The notes under the pieces were generated by a model that worked only from the letters and a program-made list of their open reading frames with translations, was not told where the DNA came from and did no database searches. Shown one piece after another: positions 1-11,498 of a stretch of DNA of 64,000 nt. The translations under genes and the position numbers were made by a program. The DNA comes from Euphorbia lathyris (Eukaryota > Streptophyta > Magnoliopsida > Malpighiales > Euphorbiaceae), in NCBI RefSeq assembly GCF_963576675.1, contig NC_088918.1, positions 67,233,001-67,297,000 of the forward strand, given 5' to 3'. Numbering within the stretch: position 1 is the stretch's first letter; the number at the start of each line of letters is the position of its first letter.

Positions 1-508
1 TAAAGTGACTGCTGGTGTTTTCATTAAAACGTAGTTTAATTCAAAATCTTTACAAGGAAACTTTGTTGAACACTTAGGCAAATTATTATCTCAAAAGAGT
101 TTTAATTTGATTGAGGGCAACTATCCCGAAAGGGTTTTGTCGCGTTCAAAGCCAATTAATTAGAGGTTCCGTCATTTATTTCATCTTTATAATTCGTACA
201 AAGTTTAAAGTTGTTTTCTTTGCTTAATGCAAACGAATATACTTGTTTACTTTTCTAAAAGTACTAAAACGTTCCTGTTTTGCAAATTCATTCTTAAATC
301 AGATATTTTCTAACATCTTCATACTCCAATCTAATTCTTATTCTAGAAATTTCAAAACCAAAACCGATTAAACGATTTTCCATATTATAAACCTTAAAAG
401 TAAATTTAACCGATTCAGAATAAGTTTTTGTTAAAACGAGTTCCATGTGGGATCGATATCTTTTGTTACTCCAAGCATATACCGTGCACTTGCGGAAATC
501 GCTCAACA
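1..508 (+). repeat. 5' LTR, 3' part only
   Basis: This segment matches the last 507 bases of the 3' LTR with few differences and ends in CTCAACA. The first part of the LTR (about 1 kb, judging from the 3' copy) lies before the window. Confidence 0.92.
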
Positions 509-514
509 AGTTTT

Positions 515-532
515 TGGCGCTGTTGCCGGGGA
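515..532 (+). other. primer-binding site of the Athila-type element
   Basis: TGGCGCTGTTGCCGGGGA begins 7 bases after the LTR end. Athila and related elements carry a very similar site, classically assigned to tRNA-Asp. One base differs from the usual TGGCGCCGTTG form. It fixes the LTR boundary and the + orientation. Confidence 0.85.
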
Positions 533-699
533 ACGCCAAAATTTTTGATAAAAATTTAGACTTTTCGTATTTTATTTCGAATCTAGGTTTATTTATACTC
601 ATTCAAACTTTTATATTTTAATTATATCAGGTTACTAATATATTTATTCTTCAAATTCTGTTTTATAGGTAGTTTCGGTTCGTGCAAGATTTCAAGTTC

Positions 700-1345
700 A
701 TGCGCAATTCTCGAAGTTCAGGCATACCACCAAAACCACTAGATCCAGAAATTGATAGAACCATTAAAAAGAACAAGAAAGACAAGAAAAATAAAAACAA
801 AAACAAAACCCCAGTAAAGATAAATACCGAGTCTGGTAAGATGGCAAATCCACCAACACTTATGGATTACGCTAGGCTAGGTGTAGCCGTTGTAACAAAC
901 AGTATAGTTAGACCCCAAATTAATGCAAATCAATTTGAGATTAAGCATGCGTTGCTTAATATGTTACAAAATAACGTAACATTTTATGGGTTACCTAACG
1001 AAAATCCTAACAATCACTTAACAAATTTCTTAAAAATTTGCGATACTTTTAAAATACCAAATGTGACTGCGGAAGCGATCAGTCTTCGCCTTTTTCCTTT
1101 TACTTTGAAGGATCGAGCCAAAGAGTGGTTGACTTCTATGCCAGCCGCATCATTTGAGACTTGGGAGCAATTAGCCCAAGCATTTTTATCAAAAAAATTT
1201 CCTTTAGCAAAAACCGCAAGAGTCATTAAAGAGTTAACGTCTTTTTCTTAAAATGATAGTGAAACTCTTTATGAAGCTTGGGAACGTTTTAAAGAACTTC
1301 AACGTTTATGCCCACACCACCAATTGCCCGCTGAACTTTTAATGC
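700..1345 (+). pseudogene. Athila gag, N-terminal part
   Basis: The frame opens at ATG 700 and starts with a basic, lysine/asparagine-rich stretch. It continues into a retrotransposon gag domain with the typical block 'LKDRAKEWLTSMP' and, after an in-frame TAA at 1249-1251, 'ETLYEAWERFK'. Conserved gag residues on both sides of the TAA show that it is a premature stop, where the family usually has a codon for a polar residue. At 1356 the frame is cut by the Pack-MULE insertion. The same protein resumes after the insertion at 2656. Confidence 0.85.
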
Positions 1346-1355
1346 AAACATTTTA
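1346..1355. repeat. target-site duplication, left copy (Pack-MULE)
   Basis: AAACATTTTA; the identical 10 bases follow the element at 2656-2665. Confidence 0.92.
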
Positions 1356-2655
1356 GGGTAAATTTCATCAATGGTGTACAACGTTTGCCTCATTTCACAC
1401 TTTGGTGTACAACCTTCATTTTGTCATATTAATATGTACGACTTTATAGGTGACCTCCCACTTTGGTATACAGCAGGTAAAAATGACCTGTCAACGTTTG
1501 GTCAACGTGCCACCTCATCATTTTTCAACTTCTAGAAGATTAATTGTCTCTTTTACCCTCCTTCTTCCTTCCCCATTTCTCAACTTCTCTCTATAACTTC
1601 TCTCTTTATGATTATTCTGTAATCTTTTATTTTTGAAACTTACCCAACTAAATAAATATAAACAGATCTGACCCGTGAAACCACATAGAAAATCTCTTAA
1701 ATACATATCGATCTAACAACAATGGAGTCATACTTAAATTATTTTGAAATACCCAAACATCACTTCAAAAATCAAAGAACACGAACATGCTTCTTGCAGA
1801 TATCTATGGTAATATCCCTTCATCTTCAGGTAAAACACCTTCGAATCTTCGCTTCGGGCAGCCAAAACAAGCTTTTCATCCAAAAGCTTTAAGATCCCAC
1901 AGCAGATATCGGAAAACTCATTCTCAATCTTAGACATGTATTCATTGATGCATCGATCGGTGTTACCTCGTCTCTCCTCCTTCTGCTCGATGGAGGAAAT
2001 GATCCTCCAGGAAGCACGGCGGGCATCGATCACGGTCTTATAGGCAACAGAGAGAAAGGTTGCGCTTCTTGACGGGAATTTCTTCAGATTTGGGAGTGGA
2101 AAAGACTACCTTTTCCATGAATTGGACCATTTCCTTAGCCCTCGGCCAGTTTGGCCATGGAAATTTTCTTCACGCGAAGATCCGGTGCCGGCTGCCATTT
2201 CAGAAATTGTGATTGGTTTTTACCTGTTGAGAATTCTCTGGAAATAAACTATAATTTATAATTTATATTTTATTGATAATTAATAACCATGGATTTTTTA
2301 TGGATTTTTCTTACAATAATTAAAATTTGTATTCCATTGATAATAACAACAAATTACTGTGTATAATGAGTTTCAAAACTAAAAGACTACGGAATAATAA
2401 AGAAAAAGAAGATAGAGAGAGAAATTAAGAAATGGGTAAGGAAGAAGAAAAGGGGTAAAAGAGAGAATTAATTTTCTAGGAGTTGAAAAATGATGAGGTG
2501 GCGCGTTGACCAAGCGTTGACCGGTCATTTTTACCTATTGTACACTAAAGTGGGAAGTCACCTAGAAGGTCGTACATATTAACGAGACAAAATGAAGGTT
2601 GTACACCAAAGTGTGAAATGTGGTAAAGGTTGTACACCATTGATGAAATTTACCC
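1356..2655. mobile_element. Pack-MULE carrying a 14-3-3 fragment, inserted in gag
   Basis: A 1300-bp insertion has long terminal inverted repeats of roughly 200 bp. The left end starts GGGTAAATTTCATCAATGG and the right end is its complement. It is flanked by a perfect 10-bp duplication, AAACATTTTA, at 1346-1355 and 2656-2665. Removing the element and one duplication restores a continuous gag frame. Long inverted repeats with a 9-11 bp target duplication are diagnostic of Mutator-like elements. It encodes no transposase. Its centre holds host gene sequence, which makes it a Pack-MULE. Confidence 0.93.
1791..2198 (-). pseudogene. captured 14-3-3 protein gene fragment
   Basis: Read on the reverse strand, 2033-1791 encodes a block with '[16 protein letters not shown]' and '[18 protein letters not shown]', hallmarks of 14-3-3 (general regulatory factor) phosphopeptide-binding proteins. 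Upstream, an ATG at 2198 starts the usual N-terminus ('SSREEN', then fragments of the AKLAE and MEKV helices) in shifted frames with a small internal deletion. About the first half of the protein is present, from the first coding exons, and nothing after the YLQE helix. It is broken by frameshifts and lies inside the MULE, so it is a captured fragment and not a working gene. The parent gene is not in the window. Confidence 0.88.
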
Positions 2656-2665
2656 AAACATTTTA
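2656..2665. repeat. target-site duplication, right copy (Pack-MULE)
   Basis: AAACATTTTA, identical to 1346-1355. Confidence 0.92.
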
Positions 2666-4322
2666 TAATGGACTAAATCCTACAACTAGAAGTTCATTGG
2701 ACGCTATGTCTAGAGGGTTATTTATGAAGAAAACATTTGCCCAAGCAAAAGAACTTTTAGAGGAAATGGCAATCAACAGTTGTATGTGGCCCGCGGAACG
2801 TGGACACGTACCAATAGTGAAACCATCATCCTCAGCAATGTCATCAGTTAAAGGTATAGTGAATCTTAATCCAGTAGCGATGTTGCAAGCCCAATTTTCT
2901 GCCTTGTCGCACAAAATTGATAGGTTTATGGCACCGTGTGATCCTAATGGTAAGCCAATCCAAACAGATGTGGATTACGAAGGTATGAGTGAAATTGAAC
3001 AGGTAAATTTTGTCCAAGGGCAAAACCAAAATAATAACCCTTATTCCAATACATATAATCCTGGATGGAGAAATCATCCTAACTTTAACTGGAGGGGTAA
3101 TAATAATAACGCTAACGCTAATCAAAATCGTACTACTAATTATCAAAATCAATCAAGAGATACGATTAGCACTTTATCTTCTAAAACCGACAAATTTATT
3201 GATGCTATGAGCGGAAAAATAAGTAATCACGACAATGGTTTTAAACGGGTCGAGAATAAATTCGATCAGCTTATTAAAAACCAATCATCTAGCATCCATA
3301 CTTTGGAGATTCAAATTGGACAACTCGCTAAATCAATTTCATCCCGCAAAGAGGGAAGTCTTCCAAGCCATACGGAAGAAAATCCGAAAGAGCATGTTAA
3401 GGCTATCACTCTTCGTTCAGGGAAAAATTACTTAGGCCCGGAAATGCCCGGAAATTCGACTTTACCTGGAACTAATTTACCGAAGCCCAAAGAAGATTCA
3501 TTAAAACAAAAAGATGCAACAATTAACTCTAGTACAAAAACTTTTGTACCCAAACCACCTTTTCCACACAAAGTCCGCAATAAGGACTATGATAAACAAC
3601 TTTTAACATTTTTAGATAAACTTAAAAATTTGCATATTAATTTGACGTTTATGGATGCGATTATGCAAATTCCCAACTATGGTAAATTCCTCAAAGATTT
3701 AATATCAAAGAAAATCAGTTGGGAAGGAATTTCATCCATTTCACTAACTGAAGATTGCAGTTCGATTGTGTCAAGCAATTTGCCCACTAAACTCAAAGAT
3801 CCCGGATGCTTTACCATTCTGTGTAAATTGGGAGATATTGAATTTCCCAGTTGTCTCTGTGATTTAGGAGCAAGCATTAACTTGATGCCATTATCCATTT
3901 TTAATAAGTTAGGCTTAGAAGAAGACATCAAACGTATCAATATGGTTTTGCAATTAGCGGATCAAACCACTAAAAGACCATACGGTATAATTGAGGATGT
4001 TTTAGTTAAAGTTGACAAATTTATTTTTTCTACCGATTTCGTTATTTTAGATTTTGCTTATGATGTTAATTGTCCGCTAATTTTTGGTAGACCGTTTATG
4101 AACACAGGACGTGCTCTAGTTGATGTGTCGGAAGGGAAAGTAGTTTTACAAATAGGAGATGATAAGATTGAGTTTGATATGAATCAAGCGATGAAATATC
4201 CTATGGAGGATTTCGCTTGTATGAAACTTGATTTAATTGAAGAATGTGTAAATGACATTGTTCAAAAAGAAGAAATAATAGAACCTATAATGAGTGATGA
4301 ACTAGAAGTTAAGTACCCATAA
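2656..4322 (+). CDS. Athila gag C-terminal part and aspartic protease
   Basis: The open frame begins inside the Pack-MULE (ATG 2592), but retrotransposon coding resumes only at 2656. It contains the gag block 'FYNGLNPTTRSSLDA', an Asn-rich linker (about 3020-3150) and a Gln/Lys-rich part. A retropepsin domain follows at about 3800-4130 with the catalytic triad in the form 'DLGAS' and the downstream 'LIFGRPF' block. No canonical CCHC knuckle is seen. The frame ends at TAA 4320-4322, yet pol-like sequence continues in the same frame, so this stop is probably premature. Confidence 0.87.
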
Positions 4323-4325
4323 CCT

Positions 4326-5388
4326 TTGATTCGAGAAGATGGACCAGTTCCGCCTTCGATTATAGTTCCACCTAAATTAGAACTTAAAGAATTACCAAGT
4401 CATTTGAGGTACGCTTTCTTAGGCGAAGGCGATTCTCTACCTATAATTATCTCTAACAAATTAACACAAGTTCAAGAAGAGAAATTGAAAGAAGTTGTTA
4501 GAAATAGGATAGGAAGTATGAGTTGGCAAATTTCAGACTTAAAAGATTACTAAACTTCTAGATAATGGAATCATTTATCCTATTTCGGATAGTGAATGGG
4601 TTAGTCCAATCCATTGTGTACCTAAAAAGGGAGGCATAACAGTTGTAAGGAATGAAGAAGGTGAATTAATTCCTACACGAACCACCACTGGTTGGAGAGT
4701 TTGTATAGATTATAGAAATCTAAATAAAGCAACTAGGAAAGATCATTTTCCTCTTCCTTTCATTGATCAAATGATCGAAAGGATAGCTGGTCATGTTTTC
4801 TATTGTTTTCTAGATGGTTACTCCGGATTCTTTCAAATATACATTTACCCGGATGACCAAGATAAAACAACCTTCACATGTCCTTACAGAACATTTGCAT
4901 ATGGAAGGATGCCCTTTGGTCTATGTAATGCACCTGCAACATTTCAACGTTGTATGACTGCGATTTTTAATGATTTCATTGAAGATATCATGGAAGTTTT
5001 TATGGACGATTTTTCAGTTTATAGAGATTCTTTTGATTCGTGCCTAGAAAACTTGGATAAAGTTTTGTCTAGGTGTGAAGAAACAAATTTGGTATTAAAC
5101 TGGGAAAAATTTCATTTCATGGTTGACGAAGGAATTGTTTTAGGTCACAAAATATCTGAAAAAGGATTAGAAGTAGATAGAGCAAAAACTTCAGTAATAG
5201 AAAAATTACCCCCTCCAACTACTGTTAAGGGAGTAAGATCATTCTTAGGACATGCTGGTTTTTATAGAAGATTTATTAAGAATTTTTCTATAATTTCCAA
5301 ACCACTTACTAATTTACTTATGAAAGATTCAACCTTTGATTTTAATGAAGAATGCGTTAAAGATTTCGAAACATTGAAATTGCTCTAG
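4326..5388 (+). pseudogene. Athila reverse transcriptase
   Basis: A linker in frame with protease (4326-4553) ends at a frame break, with apparent loss of about 40 codons between 'SDLK' and 'LLDNGIIYPISDSEWV'. RT then runs from about 4556 in another frame: the 'WRVCIDYRNLNKAT' block, the 'FMDDF' catalytic box (the family's YVDD/FIDD equivalent) at about 5000 and the 'LGHKISEKGLEVD' block. The frame is lost again at 5386-5388, close to an A-rich run, and resumes one base shifted as RNase H. Confidence 0.9.
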
Positions 5389-7162
5389 TCAGTGCACCTA
5401 TCATTGCTAAACCAGATTGGGATTTACCCTTTGAAATTATGTGTGATGCAAGTGATTTAGCTGTCGGATATGTTTTAGGTCAAAGGAAAGATAAGAAACT
5501 TCATGTTATTTATTATGCAAGTCACACACTGTCTGGTGCACAATTAAACTACACCACAACTGAGAACGAAATGTTAGCTATAGTTTTTGCATGTGATAAG
5601 TTTAGGCCATACTTGTTAGGTTCGAAAGTTATTATTTATACTGATCATGCAGCATTAAGATATTTATTTGCTAAAAAGGATGCAAAACCACGTCTAATTA
5701 GATGGGTTTTATTATTAGAAGAATTTGATATAGAAATAAAAGACAAAAAGGGAGTTGAAAACCTTGTCGCCGATCATCTATCGAGACTTGAAGATGAGAA
5801 CGGTCCTATAGGTGAAACTAACGGTATACGAGATGATTTCCCTGATGAACATCTCTATTAAATGAAAAGCGTCATGTCACCATGGTATGCGGATATTGCT
5901 AATTATCTTGCAGCCAATATTGTTCCGGAATGATTAGATTTCCAACAAAAGAAGAAATTTTTCTTCGATATTAAACAGTATTTTTGGGAAGATCCTTTTT
6001 TGTTCAAGACTTGTGGTGACGGGATAATTAAGAGATGCGTTGGTGAAAATGAATATGAATCCATAATGTCGGAATGCCATTCTAGCTCTTATGGAGGACA
6101 TAATGGAGTTAACAAGACAGCAGCTAGAATATTTGAAAGTGGTTTCTTTTGGCCTACGATGTTTAAGGACGTCCGTTCATTTATTACTCGTTGTGATAAG
6201 TGCCAAAGAACAGGAAATCTATGAAGGAAAGATGAGATGCCCCTCACAACCATATTAGAAGTTGAAGTCTTCGATATGTGGGGAATAGATTTCATGGGAC
6301 CTTTCCCCCTTCTAATGGTAAAACTTACATATTAGTTGTCGTTGATTAAGTTTCAAAGTGGGTTGAAGCTATTGCAACCCCGACGAATGATTCTAAAGTT
6401 GTCGTTAATTTTCTTGACGATATATTTTGTAGATTTGGTTGTCCAAGAGTAATCGTTAGTGATGGCGGTACTCATTTTATAAACCGAAGTTTTGAAACGC
6501 TTATGAAAAAATATGGAGTATGCCATCGCGTATCAACGCCATACCATCCTCAGTCAAATGGTCAGGCGGAGATATCAAATAGAGAACTCAAATGGATTCT
6601 CGAGAAAACAGTTTCATCTTCTAGAAAAGATTGGTCTTCTAAACTCAATAATGCGTTATGGGCATACCGTACTGCATTTAAAACCCCAATAGGAATGACT
6701 CCATACCGTTTAGTGTATGGTAAGGCATGTCATTTGCCAGTCGAATTAGAACATAAAGCCTATTGGGCTATTAGGGAACTTAACTTTGATTTACGATAAG
6801 CAGGTAAGAAACGTTTGCTTAATTTGAATGAGTTAGATGAGTTACGTCATCTATCTTACGAAAATGCAAAGATTTATAACGAAAAAGTGAAAAAATGGCA
6901 TGATGCCAAAATTAAAGTCAAACACTTTAATGTTGGGGATAAAGTGCTGTTATTTAATTCACGACTTCGTTTATTTCCAGGAAAACTTAAGTCCAGATGG
7001 ATATGACCATATTTAGTCGTCAAAACATTCGATTATGGTTCTTTAGAACTGGAAGGTCCTAACGGAGTTCGATTCAAAGTTAATGGTAATCGATGTAAAA
7101 TCTATTACGAAAATATTTCACAAATAGAAATTCCGTTCGTAACAAGATTATCTGACCAATAA
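5389..7162 (+). pseudogene. Athila RNase H and integrase
   Basis: RNase H covers about 5395-5800, with 'DASD', '[11 protein letters not shown]' and '[10 protein letters not shown]' as its acidic active-site blocks. In the same frame after in-frame stops (5859, 5931, 6222) is the HHCC zinc domain of integrase, ending 'RCDKCQR'. The DDE core follows, with '[11 protein letters not shown]', 'VSDGGTHF' and '[15 protein letters not shown]', after a frame change near 6305. A C-terminal tail ending at TAA 7160-7162 has further stops (about 6797 and 7004). The order RT, RNase H, integrase is Ty3/gypsy. Confidence 0.9.
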
Positions 7163-7835
7163 ATTACTCAGTTTATCTTACACAGTTTCTTTTGTTTTAT
7201 TGTTTTTATATTTTTGTTCATTTATTTTATTTTTATTTATTTTATTTTATTTTATTTTTCCAAAATACCATTTTTTATGATTAGATGACTTTATGTTATG
7301 ATTTAAATGCATAAGATATTTTTATTTCATGATTTTAGATTTAATTTTTAGGAAATTAAGATGAATTTGAAGTTTTAGGCAATTCTCTGCCGAGAATTTA
7401 GAATTCCCTGCCGAAAATCCTCTTTTTAAGATTAGTCCAAATAGGTTAGGATTTCTCTGTTCATACCGAGAATATTAAATTCTCTACCGTGAATTGGGAA
7501 GAGCTATCGATGACTGATTTCTACAAGGAAATCGCGTGCCGCGACCGCGGCTTAGCCATTCTCGCTCGCGACATGCGTAATTCATACGCTATCAGGTCTG
7601 AAACATCCTAACCCTTTCAACGAACCTTTTGACAAATGAAACCTTAAGTTTCTTCATTCCCGAAAGGTGTAATTTTATACCTTTTCATGATTAAAACAAC
7701 ACCTCTTTTCATCTAAAACTCTTATAAATTAATCCAAGAGGATTCAAGTTCTGTTACAATTCTTTTCATCTTTGTCAGACCTCTGATTTTCTTCGCAAAC
7801 ACAATTCTTTGCTAAAGTAACAGAAACTTTGCACC

Positions 7836-8779
7836 ATGCCTACCAAATACAACGCTTCAAGGCACACTGGTGCCTCAAGCACCAAACGCCCAGACTTATC
7901 CAAGCGATATGGGGCGCCTTTTCCTATCTTCAATCATGATAAAGGTAGGCGTTATTGGAATCTCCGTTACAAATTCTTCACCGGAATGTTGTATATGGAT
8001 GATGCCTTAACAACCAACTTGGAATTAGTGATGACATGAGCCGCTATATGGAACGCTTAGGGTGGACAAAATTCGCCAAAATGCGATTTCCAATAATAGG
8101 CGACTGGATACTCGAATTCTTCTGTACCGTTTGTTTCACTAACAAACGACGGGTACGTCTCAGTTTTCGTCGAGATGGCGAAATCTTCACTTTTGGCTAT
8201 CCCGAGTTGAATGCTTGGTTTGGTTTTCCCCCGAGGGATACAATCAAACGTCATCCTGGAAGAGCCATGACATCCACTGATATTTGGAGAATGCTCACTG
8301 GATTCTGGCGATTCAATTCAAAACTCGCCTACAATAAGTCTTTTCACTCCAGTTCCATGTTGTATTTGCACAAATTTCTGTGTCACAGTTTATTCGGGTG
8401 CACATTCAGTAGTGTAGTCCGTGACACTGATTTTTATGTCCTTGGAGATGTTTTCCAAGGGAATACAGTAGATTCTTCCAAAATTTTGATGGAAGGTCTT
8501 GTTGCTGCGTCTCGATCCAAGGATAAAAAGATTGGATTCGGGAATATAATCTGTGGGATAATTCTCGGTACCAAGGGTACAATTGATGTTCCTTGGAGTG
8601 ATGATGAATTCTTCCCGACAATTGACTATGAGTTTCTCGAGTACGAAGGACTTGTGAAACGTGCATTTCGTGCAGGCCCGCATTTTCTTTCTGCACCGGA
8701 ACGTCAAGCTTTCGTGCAATTAGAAATTGAGCGTATTAAGGCCAGAGGAATCCCATTTAATAGGGATGACTATGAATAG
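7836..8779 (+). pseudogene. ATHILA-type ORF downstream of pol
   Basis: An ATG at 7836 opens a protein of about 310 residues once a one-base frame change near 8030 is allowed for: 'MPTKYNASRHTG...' then 'MSRYMERLGWTKFAKM...'. It resembles the plant ATHILA ORF family found after pol in Athila elements. I see no clear signal peptide or transmembrane segment, so I do not call it an envelope gene. Its role is unknown. The leader before it (about 7370-7560) has a GC-rich motif that recurs near 9370-9500 and in the 3' LTR. Confidence 0.65.
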
Positions 8780-9818
8780 TTTAGGTTTTTTTGTACATAT
8801 TTTGTTTTGTATTAATTATTGTTTTGTTTTCATTATTTGTACATATGTTGATATAATAAAAATTCTATTTAGTTCAATTCTTAATTTTATTAGAATTATC
8901 TATTCGATCCATTATCTATACTTAGCACATTTAGTATGGCCCTATTCAAATTATTCTTACTCAAATTAAGATAAACATGATTCACATGACCTAATATGGT
9001 TTTCTATTCTTCCACACATATATTCACATTTAATTCTATTTGTAACTCAATTTATTATTTTCAATGAATTAAGTTTTCATTTAATCATTTCAATTCATGC
9101 ATTTAAATATGTATTAACATGCACTTATTATGCATTTAATATGATTCTCTTAACTTATATGCATAAATGAACATTTAAGTTTCATTAATTCTTCATAACC
9201 AATTTATTACACTTTAGTTCAATTTATTAAGGTTAAACCTTTGGTTTTCCTTGCAATTAATGCCATTTATTTTAGTTTTTAAGTGCAGGAACACTTAATA
9301 TTAAGTTCAGGAACCATTCCATCAACAAAATTGCACAAACCAAGTCAATAGACACCCAAATAGGCCATTTTTACCAATTCTCTACCGAGAATTCATAATT
9401 CTCGGTATGAGCAGCGAAACTGGACCGATTTCAGGGCGAAAATTCCCTGAAAATTGCGTGCCGCGGCTTTGCTATTCGCGGTCGCGACACGCGTAATATA
9501 TGCCCTTTTTATTCCGATTTTGACACAAATTTTTGCCTATTCCTATTCCTATTCTACCTATACACCTACCTATACAACCCTATATAAACCTACCTCTTAC
9601 ACAAACCTCCCATCACCTCTATTTTTACCCAATCCCTTACTCCAAACTCTTCCCCATAAACCAACTTTTACTCTTCCCAATTTATTCATTCCCATTCCTA
9701 TACTCTTTTTCCATTCAATCACTTCCATTTACAACTCCCAACTCATCTTCAAGCTTTGTTCTTTTTCTCTCCATTTTTCTTTTCTTCATCTTCTTCTCAA
9801 ACCCTAACCACCATCACC
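8780..9818. other. non-coding spacer of the Athila element
   Basis: AT-rich with no convincing gene. At 9370-9500 it repeats the leader motif seen at 7370-7560 (paired 'CCGAGAATT' motifs followed by a CG-rich block ending CGCGTAAT). Confidence 0.5.
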
Positions 9819-10118
9819 ATGGTAAGAACTAAGCGTGTTGGTAACAAGTCCACTGTTTCGAAAGCTAATCGCCTTCGGGTTCAGTGCAGAGCTTATTTCG
9901 ATATCACTTCGGAGGAGGAAGCCGCTCGTTTCAAACATTTTTCACAAGCCGATCGTCAATTTGTGGAGATGCTCTTCCTAGACTTCCATTCGGTAAGAGC
10001 ATTAAATTTCTCTACTAGAATTGATGCCTTTATTGAAGCTTTGGGTTGGCAAGAATTCGTTAATATGGGTTGGCTAGAATTGATGCCTTTATTGAAGCTT
10101 TGGGTTGCCCAAGCATAG
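9819..10118 (+). pseudogene. second, truncated ATHILA-type ORF
   Basis: ATG 9819 opens a 99-residue frame ending at TAG 10116-10118. 'FSQADRQFVEMLFLDFHSVRALN' and 'IEALGWQEFVNM' align with the N-terminal part of the ORF at 7836 ('RYWNLRYKFFTGMLYMDD', 'MERLGWTKFAKM'). The last 30 residues repeat a nucleotide segment of the same ORF (a local 'GAATTGATGCCTTTATTGAA' duplication at about 10018 and 10078), after which the frame closes. It appears to be a diverged, truncated duplicate in the 3' spacer. Confidence 0.6.
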
Positions 10119-11498
10119 GTTGTTTTCTTTAAATTTATTTTTATCTTGTTTTAATTTGGTACAATTTTCATTTTAATGTGTTTGGTACAATTTTCCCTTT
10201 TTAATTTTATGTTGAATGTTTCGTTTGCTACAATTTATATCTTTATTATCGTATGCCTTATTTCGTATTTCATTTTTATGTTTTCTCCATTATTGCACCA
10301 ATGAGGACAAGGTCCAATTTAAGTGTGGGAGGAGATATATATATATATATATATCATTTACACATATACGAAAACGAAACAAATGCAACGAATAATCTTT
10401 TATTCAAATACAACACTAATATATTGCAACACATTTTTAATATGTTCAAATTAACTATAAGTTAATATGATTATTTGTTTAGGTTATCATTATCGTTAGA
10501 AAAATAGTTCTATACGTATACGGGTAATATATCTTATATTTTTCAAATAAATCTCCGATACGATTTTAAGTAAAATTGTCTCGAGTGAATGTATTTAATT
10601 AAATAAATTCTTTATTTTCAATCTCTATTTTATATCATGCAATTCATGATACAATAAATCTTATTTTAAATTTTCAATTAGGTTTATAGGCATTAAATTG
10701 AACTAACAATTTTAGCTCGGTTTGATTTCGTCTTACATTAACACCAATTGAAGTTTATAAGGAAACTTTAGTCATAATACATGTTGAATTTTAAGTCAAT
10801 ATAGGATGAATGTGCTTTCTTTCTTTTTCTCAAATTTTTTCATATTAATTAATCAATTAGTCGAATTCTTAACTTTTGGCCACGATTGAGACCAACTTTA
10901 TCACAATCGAGGTATGAAAGGGAAGAAATTTAAGTACCGTTTACTTTTGGCCACGGTTGCGACCACCCTTATCACAATCGAGGTATGAAAGGAATGTTTA
11001 AAAAATAATAAATGTGTTTAAGTTTAAAGTAACGATTGCGTCCACCCATGGCATGATCGGTACCTCTTAAGTAAACACAAAGTAAAAATACGTATAAGGT
11101 TACGGTTGAAACCACCCTTATTTCGGGCGTAACCAAGCAAATAAATTACAATCAAGTACTTATTCATTTTAATATATCTCATATATTAGTTTAGGTTTGG
11201 GAAAGGAAATTTGTGCTTTGAAATGCCTTGAGATGAAAGACTCAATAACATGCGTGCTTATTTCGTCCCGAATGCTTCAATACAAAAATTGGAAATACAA
11301 GACGAATGATATATCGTATTTATACTAAGTTAGTTTGATATTTTGCGTATAAATTTGTCATGCGAAGTTATTCTTTTCGGCTTAACTAATTTAAAAGGTA
11401 ATACCAAGATATATGTTTTATTTTCATAAAGAGATTAATAAAAGAATAAATTCAGTGAAATTTTGCTCGGGACTAGCAAAAGATAAAGTGTGGAGATT
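10119..11498. other. 3' spacer with tandem repeats and polypurine tract
   Basis: No gene is seen. A purine-rich motif, AAGTGTGGGAGGAG, near 10320 is typical of Athila 3' spacers. At about 10870-11130 there are four diverged tandem units containing GGCCACGRTTGNGACCA and CACAATCGAGGTATGAAAG. The tract AAAGTGTGGAGATT just before 11499 is the likely polypurine primer for plus-strand synthesis. Confidence 0.55.

Noticed and set aside
7836..8779. Envelope gene of the Athila element
   Set aside because: No signal peptide, transmembrane segment or furin-type site is visible; only a lineage-typical ORF is supported.
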